A DNA stretch of 60,993 nucleotides from Salibacterium qingdaonense (GTDB lineage Bacteria; Bacillota; Bacilli; Bacillales; Marinococcaceae), in assembly GCF_900114715.1 (NCBI RefSeq), contig NZ_FOTY01000018.1:1-60993 (forward strand), given 5' to 3'. Under the pieces are notes generated by a model. It did not search any database. It was not told the origin of the DNA and worked only from the letters and a program-made list of their open reading frames with translations. Below are positions 24,823 through 33,397 of this stretch, piece by piece; the stretch's first letter is position 1; each line of letters opens with the position of its first letter. The position numbers were made by a program, and so were the translations under genes.

Positions 24823-25788
24823 TTATTCTATCTCTCCAAGCTCTCTCATCGTTTCTTCATATTCTTCGGACAGTTGATCGATATGCTCCTGCGTTTCTTC
24901 CCGTCCCATGGCCAGCGGCTCAAAACCTTCATTTATCATTTCTTCCTGAACGCTTTCATCGTTTGCAATTTCAAGAAAAGTCTCTTCCAATGTCTGTATG
25001 ATCTCTTCATCCGTATCCGGCGGCACCGCTACACCTCTGTCAATACTGGCTGTGAAATCCTGACCTGTTTCCTGGAAAGTAGGTACTTCAGGAAGCGCTT
25101 CAAACGTTTCTTCCGCCCCAATAGCGAGAATATTCATATCCTCCTTATACGTTACTAAATCATTGGAATTAGCAAATACTGCATCCGTATTACCCCCGAG
25201 AAAGTTCTGAATGGATTCCGCCGCTCCTGTGGAAGGAACATATTCCATATCCAGATCCTCTATATTCGATAGCTGCATAAAAGCTAAGTGGTGGCCGGAA
25301 TACGTGCCGGAACCTGATATTGTCATTTGCTCTCCGCTGTTGGCCTCTTCAATAAAATCATCCATCGTCTCAATATCACTATCCGCCGGTACAGCTAACC
25401 CTATCGGTGTACCCTGAAAAATGGCTACAGGATTAATTTGATCCGTTTCATAACCAGCATCATCCTGCGTCATTGGCTGTAAAATGATATGGGGAATATT
25501 CATCCCGGAAATGAAGTGTCCATCCGGCTGTTCTCCCACAAGTTCGGTCCAGCCAACAGCGCCCCCTGCTCCTTCTTTATACGTTATATTGACATCTGTA
25601 TCTAGTTTTTCCTCCAACATAGGTTCCTGTCTTCTTGCTTCCACATCAGACTGTCCCCCCGGCCCAAAAGGAATACTGTATGTCACAGTCTCACTTGGAT
25701 AATTGGAAGCACCTCCGCCTGTTCCACAACCCGTGACCACAAGAATGGCTGTCGCTGCTATTGCTGTAAACTGAAAATGACGTTTCAT
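24823..25788 (-). CDS. tctC: Tripartite tricarboxylate transporter substrate-binding lipoprotein TctC
   Basis: A 321-residue binding protein with a lipoprotein signal peptide (lipobox VVTGC, Cys at about residue 21). Hallmarks of the Bug/TctC family are SIPFGPGGQSDVEAR, ITYKEGAGGAVGWTEL and GVAVPPDTDEEI. It is anchored outside the membrane and delivers a carboxylate, here probably sulfolactate, to TctAB. It heads the operon tctC-tctA-tctB-comC-slcC and has a perfect cre box upstream. The sequence is notably acidic, fitting a salt-adapted secreted protein. Confidence 0.9.
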   Translation of the reverse strand: MKRHFQFTAIAATAILVVTGCGTGGGASNYPSETVTYSIPFGPGGQSDVEARRQEPMLEEKLDTDVNITYKEGAGGAVGWTELVGEQPDGHFISGMNIPHIILQPMTQDDAGYETDQINPVAIFQGTPIGLAVPADSDIETMDDFIEEANSGEQMTISGSGTYSGHHLAFMQLSNIEDLDMEYVPSTGAAESIQNFLGGNTDAVFANSNDLVTYKEDMNILAIGAEETFEALPEVPTFQETGQDFTASIDRGVAVPPDTDEEIIQTLEETFLEIANDESVQEEMINEGFEPLAMGREETQEHIDQLSEEYEETMRELGEIE

Positions 25789-25818
25789 TGAAGACTTCCC
25801 CCTTTAAAGGAATTTAAC

Positions 25819-25833
25819 AGTAAACGCTTTCAT
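25819..25833 (-). promoter_or_regulatory. cre (CcpA) box upstream of tctC operon
   Basis: Minus strand ATGAAAGCGTTTACT matches the cre consensus WTGNAANCGNWNNCW at every position, 31-45 bases upstream of the tctC start. It implies carbon catabolite repression of sulfolactate uptake. Confidence 0.75.
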
Positions 25834-25841
25834 ATATTTGA

Positions 25842-25897
25842 AAAAAAAACAGTCTCTGAACAGAAAAGGTGGTTTTTCTTTCGAGACTGTTTTTTTC
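25842..25897 (-). terminator. Terminator of suyAB
   Basis: AAAAAAACAGTCTC and GAGACTGTTTTTTT form a stem with U-runs directly after the suyB stop. suyAB and the transporter operon are therefore separate transcription units. Confidence 0.75.
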
Positions 25898-25903
25898 AGC
25901 TGC

Positions 25904-27058
25904 CTAGGCACTGCGGTACAATTTCGTCATGACAAACTCTACGTGGCCGAGTGCTTCTGCACTGGTCAGGCGTCCGTTTACGGTCCGATGCAGATTATTC
26001 ATCAGCATATCTCCGGCCTGGGTCAGGTTAATTTCTCTGGAGAGAAGTCCCTTTACATCCACGTCAATATGCTCACTCATCGTTTCCGCTGTGTCAGGAT
26101 TGGCTGTTATTTTAATAGTTGGTTCAATCGGATTTCCGATAATGTTGCCCTGGCCGGTTGGGAAGAAATGGACGACAGCGCCGCCGGCAGCCATCAATGT
26201 AATGCACTCTGCTGCCGCTGAAGAGGTATCCATGAAATAGAGACCGTTTCCGTTGGAGGGCGCTTCTGCCGGCTCAAGAACACCGATCACTTCTTTGTCT
26301 CCGGTTTTTGCGATATTACCGAGCGCTTTTTCTTCAATGGTGGAAAGACCGCCTTTGATATTGCCCTGGGTCGGCTGCGAACCCAGTAAATCAACAGCCT
26401 GGGATTCAATTTCATTAATGTAGTCGTTATAAACGGCCATAAATTTGTCTTTTAACTCAGGTGTTGCCATCCGGTCCGCGATTAAGTTCTCTCCGCCTGT
26501 CAATTCCGACGTTTCTCCAAAGAATACGGTCGCGCCGGCATCTACCAATCTATTGACGGCCTGCGAAACAGTAGGGCAGGAGCCCAGCCCTGTTGTCGTA
26601 TCCGATTCCCCGCATTTAATACTGACAGTCAGGTCTTTTAGTTCCACCGGTTCTTTTTGTAGTTCGGAGGCCCACTGTACGTATTCTTTTGCTTTCCAGG
26701 AAGCCTGCCTTACTGTTTCAAGGTCTCCATGACCTTCAATGGAAAAACCAGTTACCGGCTTGCCGGTTTCCGCGATACTGTCTACGATTGTTTTTGTCCA
26801 GTTATCTTCAATCCCTATTACCACAACAGCGGCCACGTTCGGATTAGAGCCTGTGCCTATCATCGTTCTGAAATGAAGATCAAGATCCGCACCGTATTGC
26901 AGACGGCCGTAAGCGTGCGGCAGTGGCAGCGTACCCTTAATTTGGTTGGCTACCGCTTCGCAGGCGGCATTGGAAATGTCATCCACCGGTAAAATAACAA
27001 CGTGATTGCGAACACCGACTTTTCCATTTTCTCTGCGATATCCGTATAATTGATTCAT
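25904..27058 (-). CDS. suyB: (R)-sulfolactate sulfo-lyase large subunit (UxaA/altronate dehydratase family)
   Basis: A 384-residue large subunit of the altronate/galactarate dehydratase family: [18 protein letters not shown] at the N-terminus, [17 protein letters not shown] (about residues 150-166), [15 protein letters not shown] and [20 protein letters not shown]. SuyB with SuyA cleaves (R)-sulfolactate to pyruvate and sulfite in the cytoplasm. The ATG follows the suyA stop by 2 bases with AGAGGTGG inside the end of suyA. A general altronate dehydratase is the alternative, but the split A/B form next to slcC/comC favours SuyB. Confidence 0.85.
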   Translation of the reverse strand: MNQLYGYRRENGKVGVRNHVVILPVDDISNAACEAVANQIKGTLPLPHAYGRLQYGADLDLHFRTMIGTGSNPNVAAVVVIGIEDNWTKTIVDSIAETGKPVTGFSIEGHGDLETVRQASWKAKEYVQWASELQKEPVELKDLTVSIKCGESDTTTGLGSCPTVSQAVNRLVDAGATVFFGETSELTGGENLIADRMATPELKDKFMAVYNDYINEIESQAVDLLGSQPTQGNIKGGLSTIEEKALGNIAKTGDKEVIGVLEPAEAPSNGNGLYFMDTSSAAAECITLMAAGGAVVHFFPTGQGNIIGNPIEPTIKITANPDTAETMSEHIDVDVKGLLSREINLTQAGDMLMNNLHRTVNGRLTSAEALGHVEFVMTKLYRSA

Positions 27059-27060
27059 AT

Positions 27061-27339
27061 TTACCACCTCTTCGTTTTAATATTGTGTGTGTGAACATAA
27101 TCACCTTTGGAGATTTTTTTCGTACTTTCTCCAATGGTGACCTGGTATTTGATAACGTTTTCACCTTCTGCCAGATCGGCCACCGATACCTTATGCCCTA
27201 AAGGGATATCACCATGGGATGTTACTTCAATTGTCTTTTCATTATCCATGTAAACCCCCATTACGTTTTCTCCTGATTTAATAGGAGATGTGGCTACACC
27301 GACGTGATCCCCTTGGTTGTGAATCAAAAACTTATGCAT
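27061..27339 (-). CDS. suyA: (R)-sulfolactate sulfo-lyase small subunit (SAF domain)
   Basis: A 92-residue SAF/UxaA N-terminal domain protein ([20 protein letters not shown], then [15 protein letters not shown]). These small subunits pair with the UxaA-type large subunit; in SuyAB they are separate genes as here. Start: AAGGAGG eight bases before ATG (27339); the longer frame to 27423 lacks a ribosome site and overlaps the operator. Its promoter and repressor site are visible immediately upstream. Confidence 0.87.
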   Translation of the reverse strand: MHKFLIHNQGDHVGVATSPIKSGENVMGVYMDNEKTIEVTSHGDIPLGHKVSVADLAEGENVIKYQVTIGESTKKISKGDYVHTHNIKTKRW

Positions 27340-27366
27340 TGGGTGTTCCTCCTTTATTGGTTTATA

Positions 27367-27383
27367 GGTTAGGTGACCCAACC
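27367..27383. promoter_or_regulatory. Putative SuyR operator upstream of suyA
   Basis: GGTTAGGTGACCCAACC is a near-perfect 17-bp palindrome (arms GGTTAGGT/ACCCAACC, one mismatch) placed just downstream of the suyA promoter. The half TGACCCAACC recurs in front of the FadR-type regulator gene (28245-28261). FadR/FCD regulators bind such GT...AC palindromes. Confidence 0.6.
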
Positions 27384-27394
27384 AATTTAATAAC

Positions 27395-27423
27395 AGCATA
27401 TAAGAGTATTCTAAAAATTTCAA
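27395..27423 (-). promoter_or_regulatory. Promoter of suyAB
   Basis: Minus strand TTGAAA (27418-27423), 17 bp, TATGCT (27395-27400). The operator at 27367-27383 would overlap the transcribed start region, consistent with repression. Confidence 0.55.
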
Positions 27424-27501
27424 TACCTCATGGTGTTATTTTTCCTAAAAAGATTATGAAGGTTTTCTATATCCTTTATCAGCTGAAGTAATGAATAACA
27501 G

Positions 27502-28224
27502 TTACTGCTCTGGTTCAGCACTGCTGCTTAAACTTTCCATAATCGACTTTTCTACACTTTCGAGATGAACGGCCATGTTATCCTGAGCTTTTTGAGCATT
27601 TCTCTCCTGAAGCGCCTGCACAATCGTTTCGTGTTCATCCACCGACTTTACCGGCCGGCTTGGGATCTGCATCGATTGAATGCGTGATTCCTGCAGCAAA
27701 TCGATGAGGTTATGCATAACGTGGATTAGGACTGTATTTCCCGACATATGAGCCAGGGTGAGATGAAATTTCTGATCCAGTTCAGCGAGTTTCTGAAAAT
27801 CATTTTCGCCTCTGGTTTCTTTTTTAGCTTTATTCACAATCTCCGTCAATTCATTCATTTGATCCTCTGTTGCATGTTTTACCGCCCACTCCACTGCGCT
27901 GTTTTCTAAAATTCGCCGAATGGAAAACAAGTCTTTTAACTGATCGGTAGAGACAAAGAAAAAAGAAGCCATTTTACTGATTTGGTATTCTTCGGAAGCT
28001 ACAAATATACCGGTGCCATGTTTAATCGTTATGTAACCATATGCTTCAAGGATTTTATAAGCTTCCCGGACCGTATTTCTGCTCACCTTTAAATTTATTG
28101 CCATTTCCCGTTCACCGGGAAGTTTTTCATTCACTTTATATTTCCCGTCCAGGATAAACTGCTTTATATAATCAGCGGCTCTTTCTGATATTCCTTTTCG
28201 TTCAAACTCAAATGTATCAAACAC
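27502..28224 (-). CDS. suyR: FadR-family GntR regulator of sulfolactate degradation
   Basis: A ~240-residue regulator with an N-terminal winged HTH of GntR type (KLPGEREMAINLKVSRNTVR followed by EAYKILEAYGYI and HGTGIFV) and a C-terminal FCD ligand-binding domain (LFSIRRILENSAVEWA, DQKFHLTLAHMSGN, HETIVQALQ). GTG at 28224 is preferred: AAAGGA lies 10 bases upstream, whereas the ATG at 28233 is too close to it. It sits directly upstream of suyAB on the same strand and opposite suyZ. It probably represses both until sulfolactate (or a related carboxylate) binds. The symbol rests on context. Confidence 0.8.
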   Translation of the reverse strand: MFDTFEFERKGISERAADYIKQFILDGKYKVNEKLPGEREMAINLKVSRNTVREAYKILEAYGYITIKHGTGIFVASEEYQISKMASFFFVSTDQLKDLFSIRRILENSAVEWAVKHATEDQMNELTEIVNKAKKETRGENDFQKLAELDQKFHLTLAHMSGNTVLIHVMHNLIDLLQESRIQSMQIPSRPVKSVDEHETIVQALQERNAQKAQDNMAVHLESVEKSIMESLSSSAEPEQ

Positions 28225-28244
28225 GGCGACCATTCCTTTCAATT

Positions 28245-28261
28245 GGATTATTGACCCAACC
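28245..28261. promoter_or_regulatory. Second putative SuyR operator
   Basis: GGATTATTGACCCAACC shares 13 of 17 positions with the operator at 27367-27383, including the whole right arm. It lies in the suyR/suyZ divergent region, 20 bases upstream of the suyR start, so autoregulation and control of suyZ are plausible. Confidence 0.5.
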
Positions 28262-28263
28262 AC

Positions 28264-28510
28264 TTTATTAATTATTACTATATCAAAAATATAGATATAT
28301 TTCTAACAAGTTTCTCTATTTTTCATGAAAAATACTAATATATTAAAGTCTTTGTTATTATCTGTCTCCCTGTACTGTGAAGGATATCAAGACTTTCTTT
28401 CGATCTATTTATTAATTGAATTGATAAATAATATAAAAAACCCTCATAACCACTTCCTTTTTTGCTGTGCTAAGGTGTTTTTAACAGTCCTTATTTGGAA
28501 ACAGAAAAAA
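28264..28510. other. A/T-rich divergent control region suyR/suyZ
   Basis: About 250 bases between the regulator and the exporter gene. Apart from the operator at its left end I see no clear sigma-A promoter and no gene. Confidence 0.4.
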
Positions 28511-28518
28511 GGTGGGGT

Positions 28519-29562
28519 ATGATGATATCCGGACAACGGCTCCCATATAAAGCGGAACGTGTAAGCGCTGAACAAAAAGAGAAAATGCTTGGTCTGTATC
28601 AAGGCATTCTGCTGACTTTTATCTTGGCAATGCTCGCGGACAGTCTGGCCAACCTTCCTTTCTTTTCTATCCTGGGCGTTATGATTATTGCGATAATGCT
28701 CGGGATGACGTGGAAAGCGAGCATGAATGTACCGGTACATGCAGCCGCCGGCATCACCTTCAGCAGCAAGTATATATTACGCGCAGGGATTGTTCTGCTC
28801 GGGGTCCGCCTCAATCTTGTAAACATCATGGAGATGGGAGTATCCATTTTAATCATTGATGCGTTTGTTATCGCCGGGACCCTCGGGTTTATCATTTATA
28901 TCGGAAAACTGCTTCATATCGACAAAGGCCTAACCCTTTTAATAGGCGTCGGAACAGCTATTTGCGGCGCTGCTGCGATTGTTGCCGCTACTCCTGTGTT
29001 AAAAGGAACGAGTAAAGAAAACGCTCCGCTGGCTGTCGCCTGTATTGCTATTTTAGGCACGGTCGGAGCGATCGGTTATATCGTTGTCTATCCCTTTCTC
29101 GGCATTGATAATGAAACGTATGGCATTCTTGTCGGTTCCACACTGCATGAACTGGCCCACGTTGTTGCAGCAGCGGTCCCCGGCGGAGATGCCGGGAGCG
29201 AATCAGCGGTTGTCGTGAAACTCGGACGTGTTTTAATGCTTGTCCCTGCTGTGCTGGTTTTATCCGCTATTTACAATCGATCCACGGGGGAAAAAACGAG
29301 CATCAAGGATATTCCCTTCCCTTGGTTCATTCTCGGATTTTTAGGCATGAGTGTGTTAAATACTATTGGTGTTTTTTCTATCGGTATTCAGGACTTTCTC
29401 ACTTCGTCAAGTGTTTACCTTATGGCGATGGGAATGGCTGGATTAGGGCTGAGCATGAATATTCAAGACTTTCAAAAAGCAGGCCTGCGCCCGGTTTTAC
29501 TTGGTGTCCTGGGGTCCATTTTCATCGTCCTCCTCGGCATAGCACTGTTGATTTTGGTATGA
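28519..29562 (+). CDS. suyZ: YeiH/UPF0324 family putative sulfate/sulfite exporter
   Basis: A ~347-residue membrane protein with about ten TM segments. Family signatures of UPF0324 (Cons_hypoth698) are present: GIVLLGVRLNLVNIMEMG, LLIGVGTAICGAAAIVAATP, STLHELAHVVAAAVPGGD and VLNTIGVFS. In cysteate/sulfolactate degraders this family is SuyZ, thought to export the sulfur oxyanion released by SuyAB. GGTGGGG precedes the ATGATG start. It is divergent from suyR and followed by a LysR gene, as YeiH genes often are. Transport activity has not been shown for most members. Confidence 0.8.
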   Translation: MMISGQRLPYKAERVSAEQKEKMLGLYQGILLTFILAMLADSLANLPFFSILGVMIIAIMLGMTWKASMNVPVHAAAGITFSSKYILRAGIVLLGVRLNLVNIMEMGVSILIIDAFVIAGTLGFIIYIGKLLHIDKGLTLLIGVGTAICGAAAIVAATPVLKGTSKENAPLAVACIAILGTVGAIGYIVVYPFLGIDNETYGILVGSTLHELAHVVAAAVPGGDAGSESAVVVKLGRVLMLVPAVLVLSAIYNRSTGEKTSIKDIPFPWFILGFLGMSVLNTIGVFSIGIQDFLTSSSVYLMAMGMAGLGLSMNIQDFQKAGLRPVLLGVLGSIFIVLLGIALLILV

Positions 29563-29577
29563 TATAAGAAAAGCGCA

Positions 29578-29600
29578 AGCGCCCTGAGCGGCTGGGCGCT
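29578..29600. repeat. Short GC hairpin AGCGCCC/GGGCGCT
   Basis: Perfect 7-bp stem in the gap between suyZ and the LysR gene, part of the AAGCGCAAGCGCC sequence that is a frequent intergenic repeat in bacilli. No T-run, so not a clear terminator. Confidence 0.4.
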
Positions 29601-29669
29601 GCAGCCGGAGCATGAAAACGCCAACATTTTATACTTTCAAACATATTGAAAAAGAAGGGGGGTTGGGAG

Positions 29670-30587
29670 ATGAATTTAGAGCATTTGAAAGCATTTTACA
29701 TCTTAGCAAATAATCAGAACTTCTCCGAAACCGCAAAAATTCTACACCTTGCCCAGCCTACAGTCAGCCTTCAAATCAAAAACCTGGAAAATGCACTGGA
29801 TGCCACTTTATTTGAAAGAACGACAAAAAGTGTGAAGCTCACCCCCTCCGGCGATGTGTTATACAAGTATGCCGATCAGATTTTTTCATTGGTCAGCCAG
29901 ACGGAACGGGAACTCGATCTCCTTTCCGACACGATCCACGGAGACTTAAAAATCGGAGCGAGCCTAACGATCGGCGAACACATTCTTCCGTACGTGCTGG
30001 GACGGTTCCGAAAAGAGTTTCCAAACGTGCAGCTGTATTTGAAAGTATATAACTCGGAGCAGATCATGGAACATCTGGCGAACGATGAGATTGATTTAGG
30101 GTTTATTGAGTCGACGAAAACCTACCCCGATTACCAGCAGCTTGCTTTTTTGGAAGATGAGCTTGTCGTCACAGCTTCCGGTTCCGCCTCTTCTCCTATC
30201 CCTTCGCACGTGCAGAGTATAGCACCGGAGGAACTGTTTGAATTCCCGATTATTATGCGCGAACCGGGCTCCGGCACGAGGGAGGTTGTAGAAAATCACC
30301 TGGAAAATAACGGGCTCGAACCAAAAAAGCTTGACGTCATCATGGAACTCGAGCATACGGAATCCATCAAGTCCGTCGTGGAATCCGACCTCGGCATTAT
30401 GATCATTTCAAGAAACGCCATCAAAAAAGAACTCGAACTCGGCACCCTGCGGGAAATTCCCATTAACGGGATCCGCTTGCGCCGCTTCTTTCACGCCGTC
30501 TATAAAAAAGACAAATTAACACTTCCCGGTGAATCCTTTTTAACCTTCATCCAAAATCACTACCTCGAGGAAAACTTTCAGATATAA
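29670..30587 (+). CDS. LysR family regulator (CysL/YeiE-like)
   Basis: A 305-residue LysR regulator: the N-terminal HTH has NLEHLKAFYILANNQNFSET and AKILHLAQPTVSLQIKNLE, followed by a C-terminal co-inducer domain (residues ~90-300; REPGSGTREVVENHL, then VVESDLGIMIISRNA). This subgroup (CysL, YeiE, CcpC-like) often accompanies YeiH-type exporters and responds to sulfur or sulfite status. ATG at 29670 lies 8 bases after GGGGGG. It could control suyZ or genes for assimilation of the released sulfite; no target site was recognised. Confidence 0.82.
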   Translation: MNLEHLKAFYILANNQNFSETAKILHLAQPTVSLQIKNLENALDATLFERTTKSVKLTPSGDVLYKYADQIFSLVSQTERELDLLSDTIHGDLKIGASLTIGEHILPYVLGRFRKEFPNVQLYLKVYNSEQIMEHLANDEIDLGFIESTKTYPDYQQLAFLEDELVVTASGSASSPIPSHVQSIAPEELFEFPIIMREPGSGTREVVENHLENNGLEPKKLDVIMELEHTESIKSVVESDLGIMIISRNAIKKELELGTLREIPINGIRLRRFFHAVYKKDKLTLPGESFLTFIQNHYLEENFQI

Positions 30588-30635
30588 AAAAAGAGCCGTA
30601 TCCCTCTTCAAATTTTGGGGGATACGGCTCTTTTC
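30586..30635. terminator. Bidirectional terminator between convergent clusters
   Basis: AAAAGAGCCGTATCCC and GGGGATACGGCTCTTTT form a strong stem with A- and T-rich flanks. It separates the LysR gene from the end of the sulfosugar operon. Confidence 0.85.
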
Positions 30636-30743
30636 AGTATGTCTCTCTTGCTGACCCTTACTTTTAAAGAGTTTTTTTGTAAATGGAAAGTTCAGACGTG
30701 TTCTGACAATCACCTTTCCGGACAGTGAGAGAAAAAGTGAGGC

Positions 30744-31943
30744 TCACACTTCTTTAAGCATCTCTTTCACGTCGACAACCTCTCCTGTTTTGATCGATCG
30801 TTCCGCCGCTTCTCCGATAACAATGGACCAAAAACCTTCGTCGGCGGTGGCTGTGGATTGCTGCCGGCCCTGGATGTTATCGATGAAATATTTGTGTTCA
30901 TAATAGGTGGCCCCGTTGTGACCGCTCTCTTGTATGACAGCTGGATAGCAGGGGGTTCCGATTTTAGCGGTTCCACTCTCCCCGCTTAATACTTCTAAAT
31001 GGGTGGACGGCCGTTCGACAGGAAGAAAATCTTCGTTTTCATAAGCTTTCAACCGTCCTTGACCGCCGCAGATTGTTATTTCTTCATAAAACATCGGGGC
31101 AAACATGCATAAATTAAAGGAAGCTTTCTTACCATTTTCATAAACAACAGTGACAAACGCATCATCCACAATATCGGAACGGCGTCCTTCATACTCGAAG
31201 TCACGGAAATTCACGTCCATATCCCCTACCGCGTAAACTTTTGCGGGCTTGGATTCCGCAAATAAATTCATCAAGTCAAAATAGTGGCAGCATTTCTCCA
31301 CCAGCGTCCCTCCGGAATACTCGGAAAACTTGTTCCATTGATCTACTTTATCCAGAAAAGGAACACGGTGTTCCATGATGCTGATGGTTTTCACGTCGCC
31401 AATCGTTTTCCGCTCCAGAATTTCATGGAGGGCTTCGCTGTAAATTGCTTTATATCTGTATTGAAGGCCAATCTGGAAAACGCCGTTATAGGATTCCGCC
31501 ATTTTTTTAATTCGCGCGGCATCTTCAAGCGTTGTTGCCATAGGCTTTTCCACCATAATATGTTTTCCTGATTTCACCGCTTCCTCGAGCACTTCGAGGT
31601 GGGTGAAATTCGGGGTACAGATAATCAAACCATCTACTTCCGGATCCCGGCAGGCTTCCTGTAACGTGCTGTACGTTAATAATTCACGGCCGGGGAATTC
31701 CTCCTGAAACATGTTTTTCGTATTTTCCACACTTCCGGCGTTAATGTCATAAATGCCATGGATGACAGCTCTTCCTTCGAGCATCGTCACCCGGATGTGT
31801 TCCTGCCCGATCATGCCTGCGCCGATTATATTAAATTTATAGTCCGGGCGGGACTCCGCAAATAAATATTTATCTTTATCCATTAAATGATCGGATTTAA
31901 AAAAACCGGTATAATAATTGTTGCTGGTGTGTTTCTCCTGCAT
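30744..31943 (-). CDS. Gfo/Idh/MocA protein, candidate NAD-dependent sulfoquinovosidase
   Basis: A 399-residue protein with an extended N-terminus, NIIGAGMIGQEHIRVTMLE (nucleotide site, about residue 38), ICTPNFTHLE and MVEKPMATTLEDAARI (conserved EKP lysine). HRVPFLDKVDQWNKF, GGTLVEKCCHYFDLMN (the active-site GG...E/K..H.D pattern) and a C-terminal sheet domain follow. The family includes NAD-dependent glycosidases, among them GH188 (SqgA-type) sulfoquinovosidases reported from sulfo-EMP2 clusters. No GH31-type sulfoquinovosidase is encoded nearby, so this gene is the natural candidate. It is last in the operon with GGAGGAGG before ATG. Confidence 0.65.
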   Translation of the reverse strand: MQEKHTSNNYYTGFFKSDHLMDKDKYLFAESRPDYKFNIIGAGMIGQEHIRVTMLEGRAVIHGIYDINAGSVENTKNMFQEEFPGRELLTYSTLQEACRDPEVDGLIICTPNFTHLEVLEEAVKSGKHIMVEKPMATTLEDAARIKKMAESYNGVFQIGLQYRYKAIYSEALHEILERKTIGDVKTISIMEHRVPFLDKVDQWNKFSEYSGGTLVEKCCHYFDLMNLFAESKPAKVYAVGDMDVNFRDFEYEGRRSDIVDDAFVTVVYENGKKASFNLCMFAPMFYEEITICGGQGRLKAYENEDFLPVERPSTHLEVLSGESGTAKIGTPCYPAVIQESGHNGATYYEHKYFIDNIQGRQQSTATADEGFWSIVIGEAAERSIKTGEVVDVKEMLKEV

Positions 31944-31966
31944 CTCTTCTGCCTCCTCCAGCCTTT

Positions 31967-33397
31967 TTATAGATTAAAAACGACAAGGCGTTCTTCTGTC
32001 ATTTCTTCTATTGCATACTGCGGTCCTTCTTTTCCACTTCCACTCTTTTTCACGCCGCCATACGGCATATGGTCTACCCGGTACCCCGGTGTATCATTCA
32101 CGATAAGTCCGCCGACTTCTATCTCCTCAGAAGCCTTCATGGCAAATGCCAGCGAATTCGTGAACACACCTGCCTGCAGGCCGTAATCGGAATCGTTTAC
32201 CCGGAGGATGGCTTCCTCCTCGGTGGAATACGGATTAACGACAACAATTGGTCCAAACGCTTCTTCTTTGCTTACTTTCATCTCATCTCCCGTTTTGGTG
32301 AGAATCGTCGGTGCATAAAACGCTCCGTTTCTTTTGCCGCCTGTAATCACTTCCGCTCCTTCGCGGACAGCTTCTTCCACCCATTCTTCAATACGCTCCG
32401 CTTCGTCCTCTGCTATCATCGGGCCGATTTGTGTTTCTTTTTTGGAAGGATCGCCAACTTTCAGTTTTTCTGTTTCCTGTTTTAGGTTCTCTACGAATGT
32501 CTCGTATACGGTTTCCTGAACATAAATTCTCTGGACGGATATACAAACCTGGCCCGCATTATTAAAGCTTTTTTGAGCACAAACTTGAGCTGCGGTTTTT
32601 AGATCAGCGTCATCATGGACAACCGCTGCTGAATTATTACCGAGTTCAAGCGCCACTTTCCTGAGCCCTGCTTTTTCCTGAAGCTCCCGGCCAACTTCGG
32701 GGCTTCCCGTGAAAGTGTACATATTCACATCCTGATTTTCGCAGAGCCACGTCCCTATCTTGGAGCCGGAGCCTGTCACTACATTAAGACGTCCGGCAGG
32801 GAGTCCCGCTTCCTCGAGGATTTCTGCAAGTCTGATCGCAGAGTAAGCAGTAGCACTCGCAGGTTTAAGCACAACGCTGTTCCCCGCGGCAAGCGCCGGG
32901 CCGACTTTATGGCAGACGAGATTCAGCGGAACATTGAATGGGGTGATCGCGGCAACAACGCCGACAGGGACTCGTTTGGTGTAAGCCTGCCGGTTTTCCG
33001 ATCCAGGCGCCGCTTCTACCGGAACACCGTCTCCTTGAATCCGTTTTGCCTCTTCCGCGGAAATTTCCAGCGTCTGTGCCGCTCTTGCGACTTCTCCCTT
33101 CGATTCATTAACAGGCTTACCGACTTCAGCTACAAGAATTTCTGCAAGTTCTTGTTGATTCTTCATTAAAAGTTCCGCCGCTTTTTTCAACACTTGATAA
33201 CGCTCATATGGAGGAAAAGGTTTCTTTTTTGCCTGAACCGCTGCCTGGACCGCCTCATCCACGTCTTGGCGTGAGGCTTTTGCTGTTTTCACGTATTCAG
33301 CCTGGGTATACTTGTTATAGATCGTCACGACGTCTTCCGTCTGTTTCCACTCTCCACCGATCAAGAGGCCTGTGGAGCTGGTCATCATTTTTGCCAT
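31967..33397 (-). CDS. Aldehyde dehydrogenase, probable sulfolactaldehyde dehydrogenase
   Basis: A 476-residue NAD(P)-dependent aldehyde dehydrogenase: ITPFNVPLNLVCHKVGPALA, GNSVVLKPASATAYSA, FTGSPEVGRELQEKAG, VALELGNNSAAVVHDDAD (general-base Glu) and FNNAGQVCISVQRIYV (catalytic Cys, about residue 285). In the sulfosugar operon it would oxidise 3-sulfolactaldehyde to 3-sulfolactate, the SlaB-type step. The ATG overlaps the aldolase stop (TAATG), coupling it to the enzyme making the aldehyde. Substrate assignment is contextual. Confidence 0.8.
   Translation of the reverse strand: MAKMMTSSTGLLIGGEWKQTEDVVTIYNKYTQAEYVKTAKASRQDVDEAVQAAVQAKKKPFPPYERYQVLKKAAELLMKNQQELAEILVAEVGKPVNESKGEVARAAQTLEISAEEAKRIQGDGVPVEAAPGSENRQAYTKRVPVGVVAAITPFNVPLNLVCHKVGPALAAGNSVVLKPASATAYSAIRLAEILEEAGLPAGRLNVVTGSGSKIGTWLCENQDVNMYTFTGSPEVGRELQEKAGLRKVALELGNNSAAVVHDDADLKTAAQVCAQKSFNNAGQVCISVQRIYVQETVYETFVENLKQETEKLKVGDPSKKETQIGPMIAEDEAERIEEWVEEAVREGAEVITGGKRNGAFYAPTILTKTGDEMKVSKEEAFGPIVVVNPYSTEEEAILRVNDSDYGLQAGVFTNSLAFAMKASEEIEVGGLIVNDTPGYRVDHMPYGGVKKSGSGKEGPQYAIEEMTEERLVVFNL

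Noticed and set aside
25904-27339. Altronate dehydratase of hexuronate metabolism
   Set aside because: No uxaB/uxuA or uronate genes nearby, the subunits are split as in SuyAB, and the flanking dehydrogenases and exporter match sulfolactate degradation.
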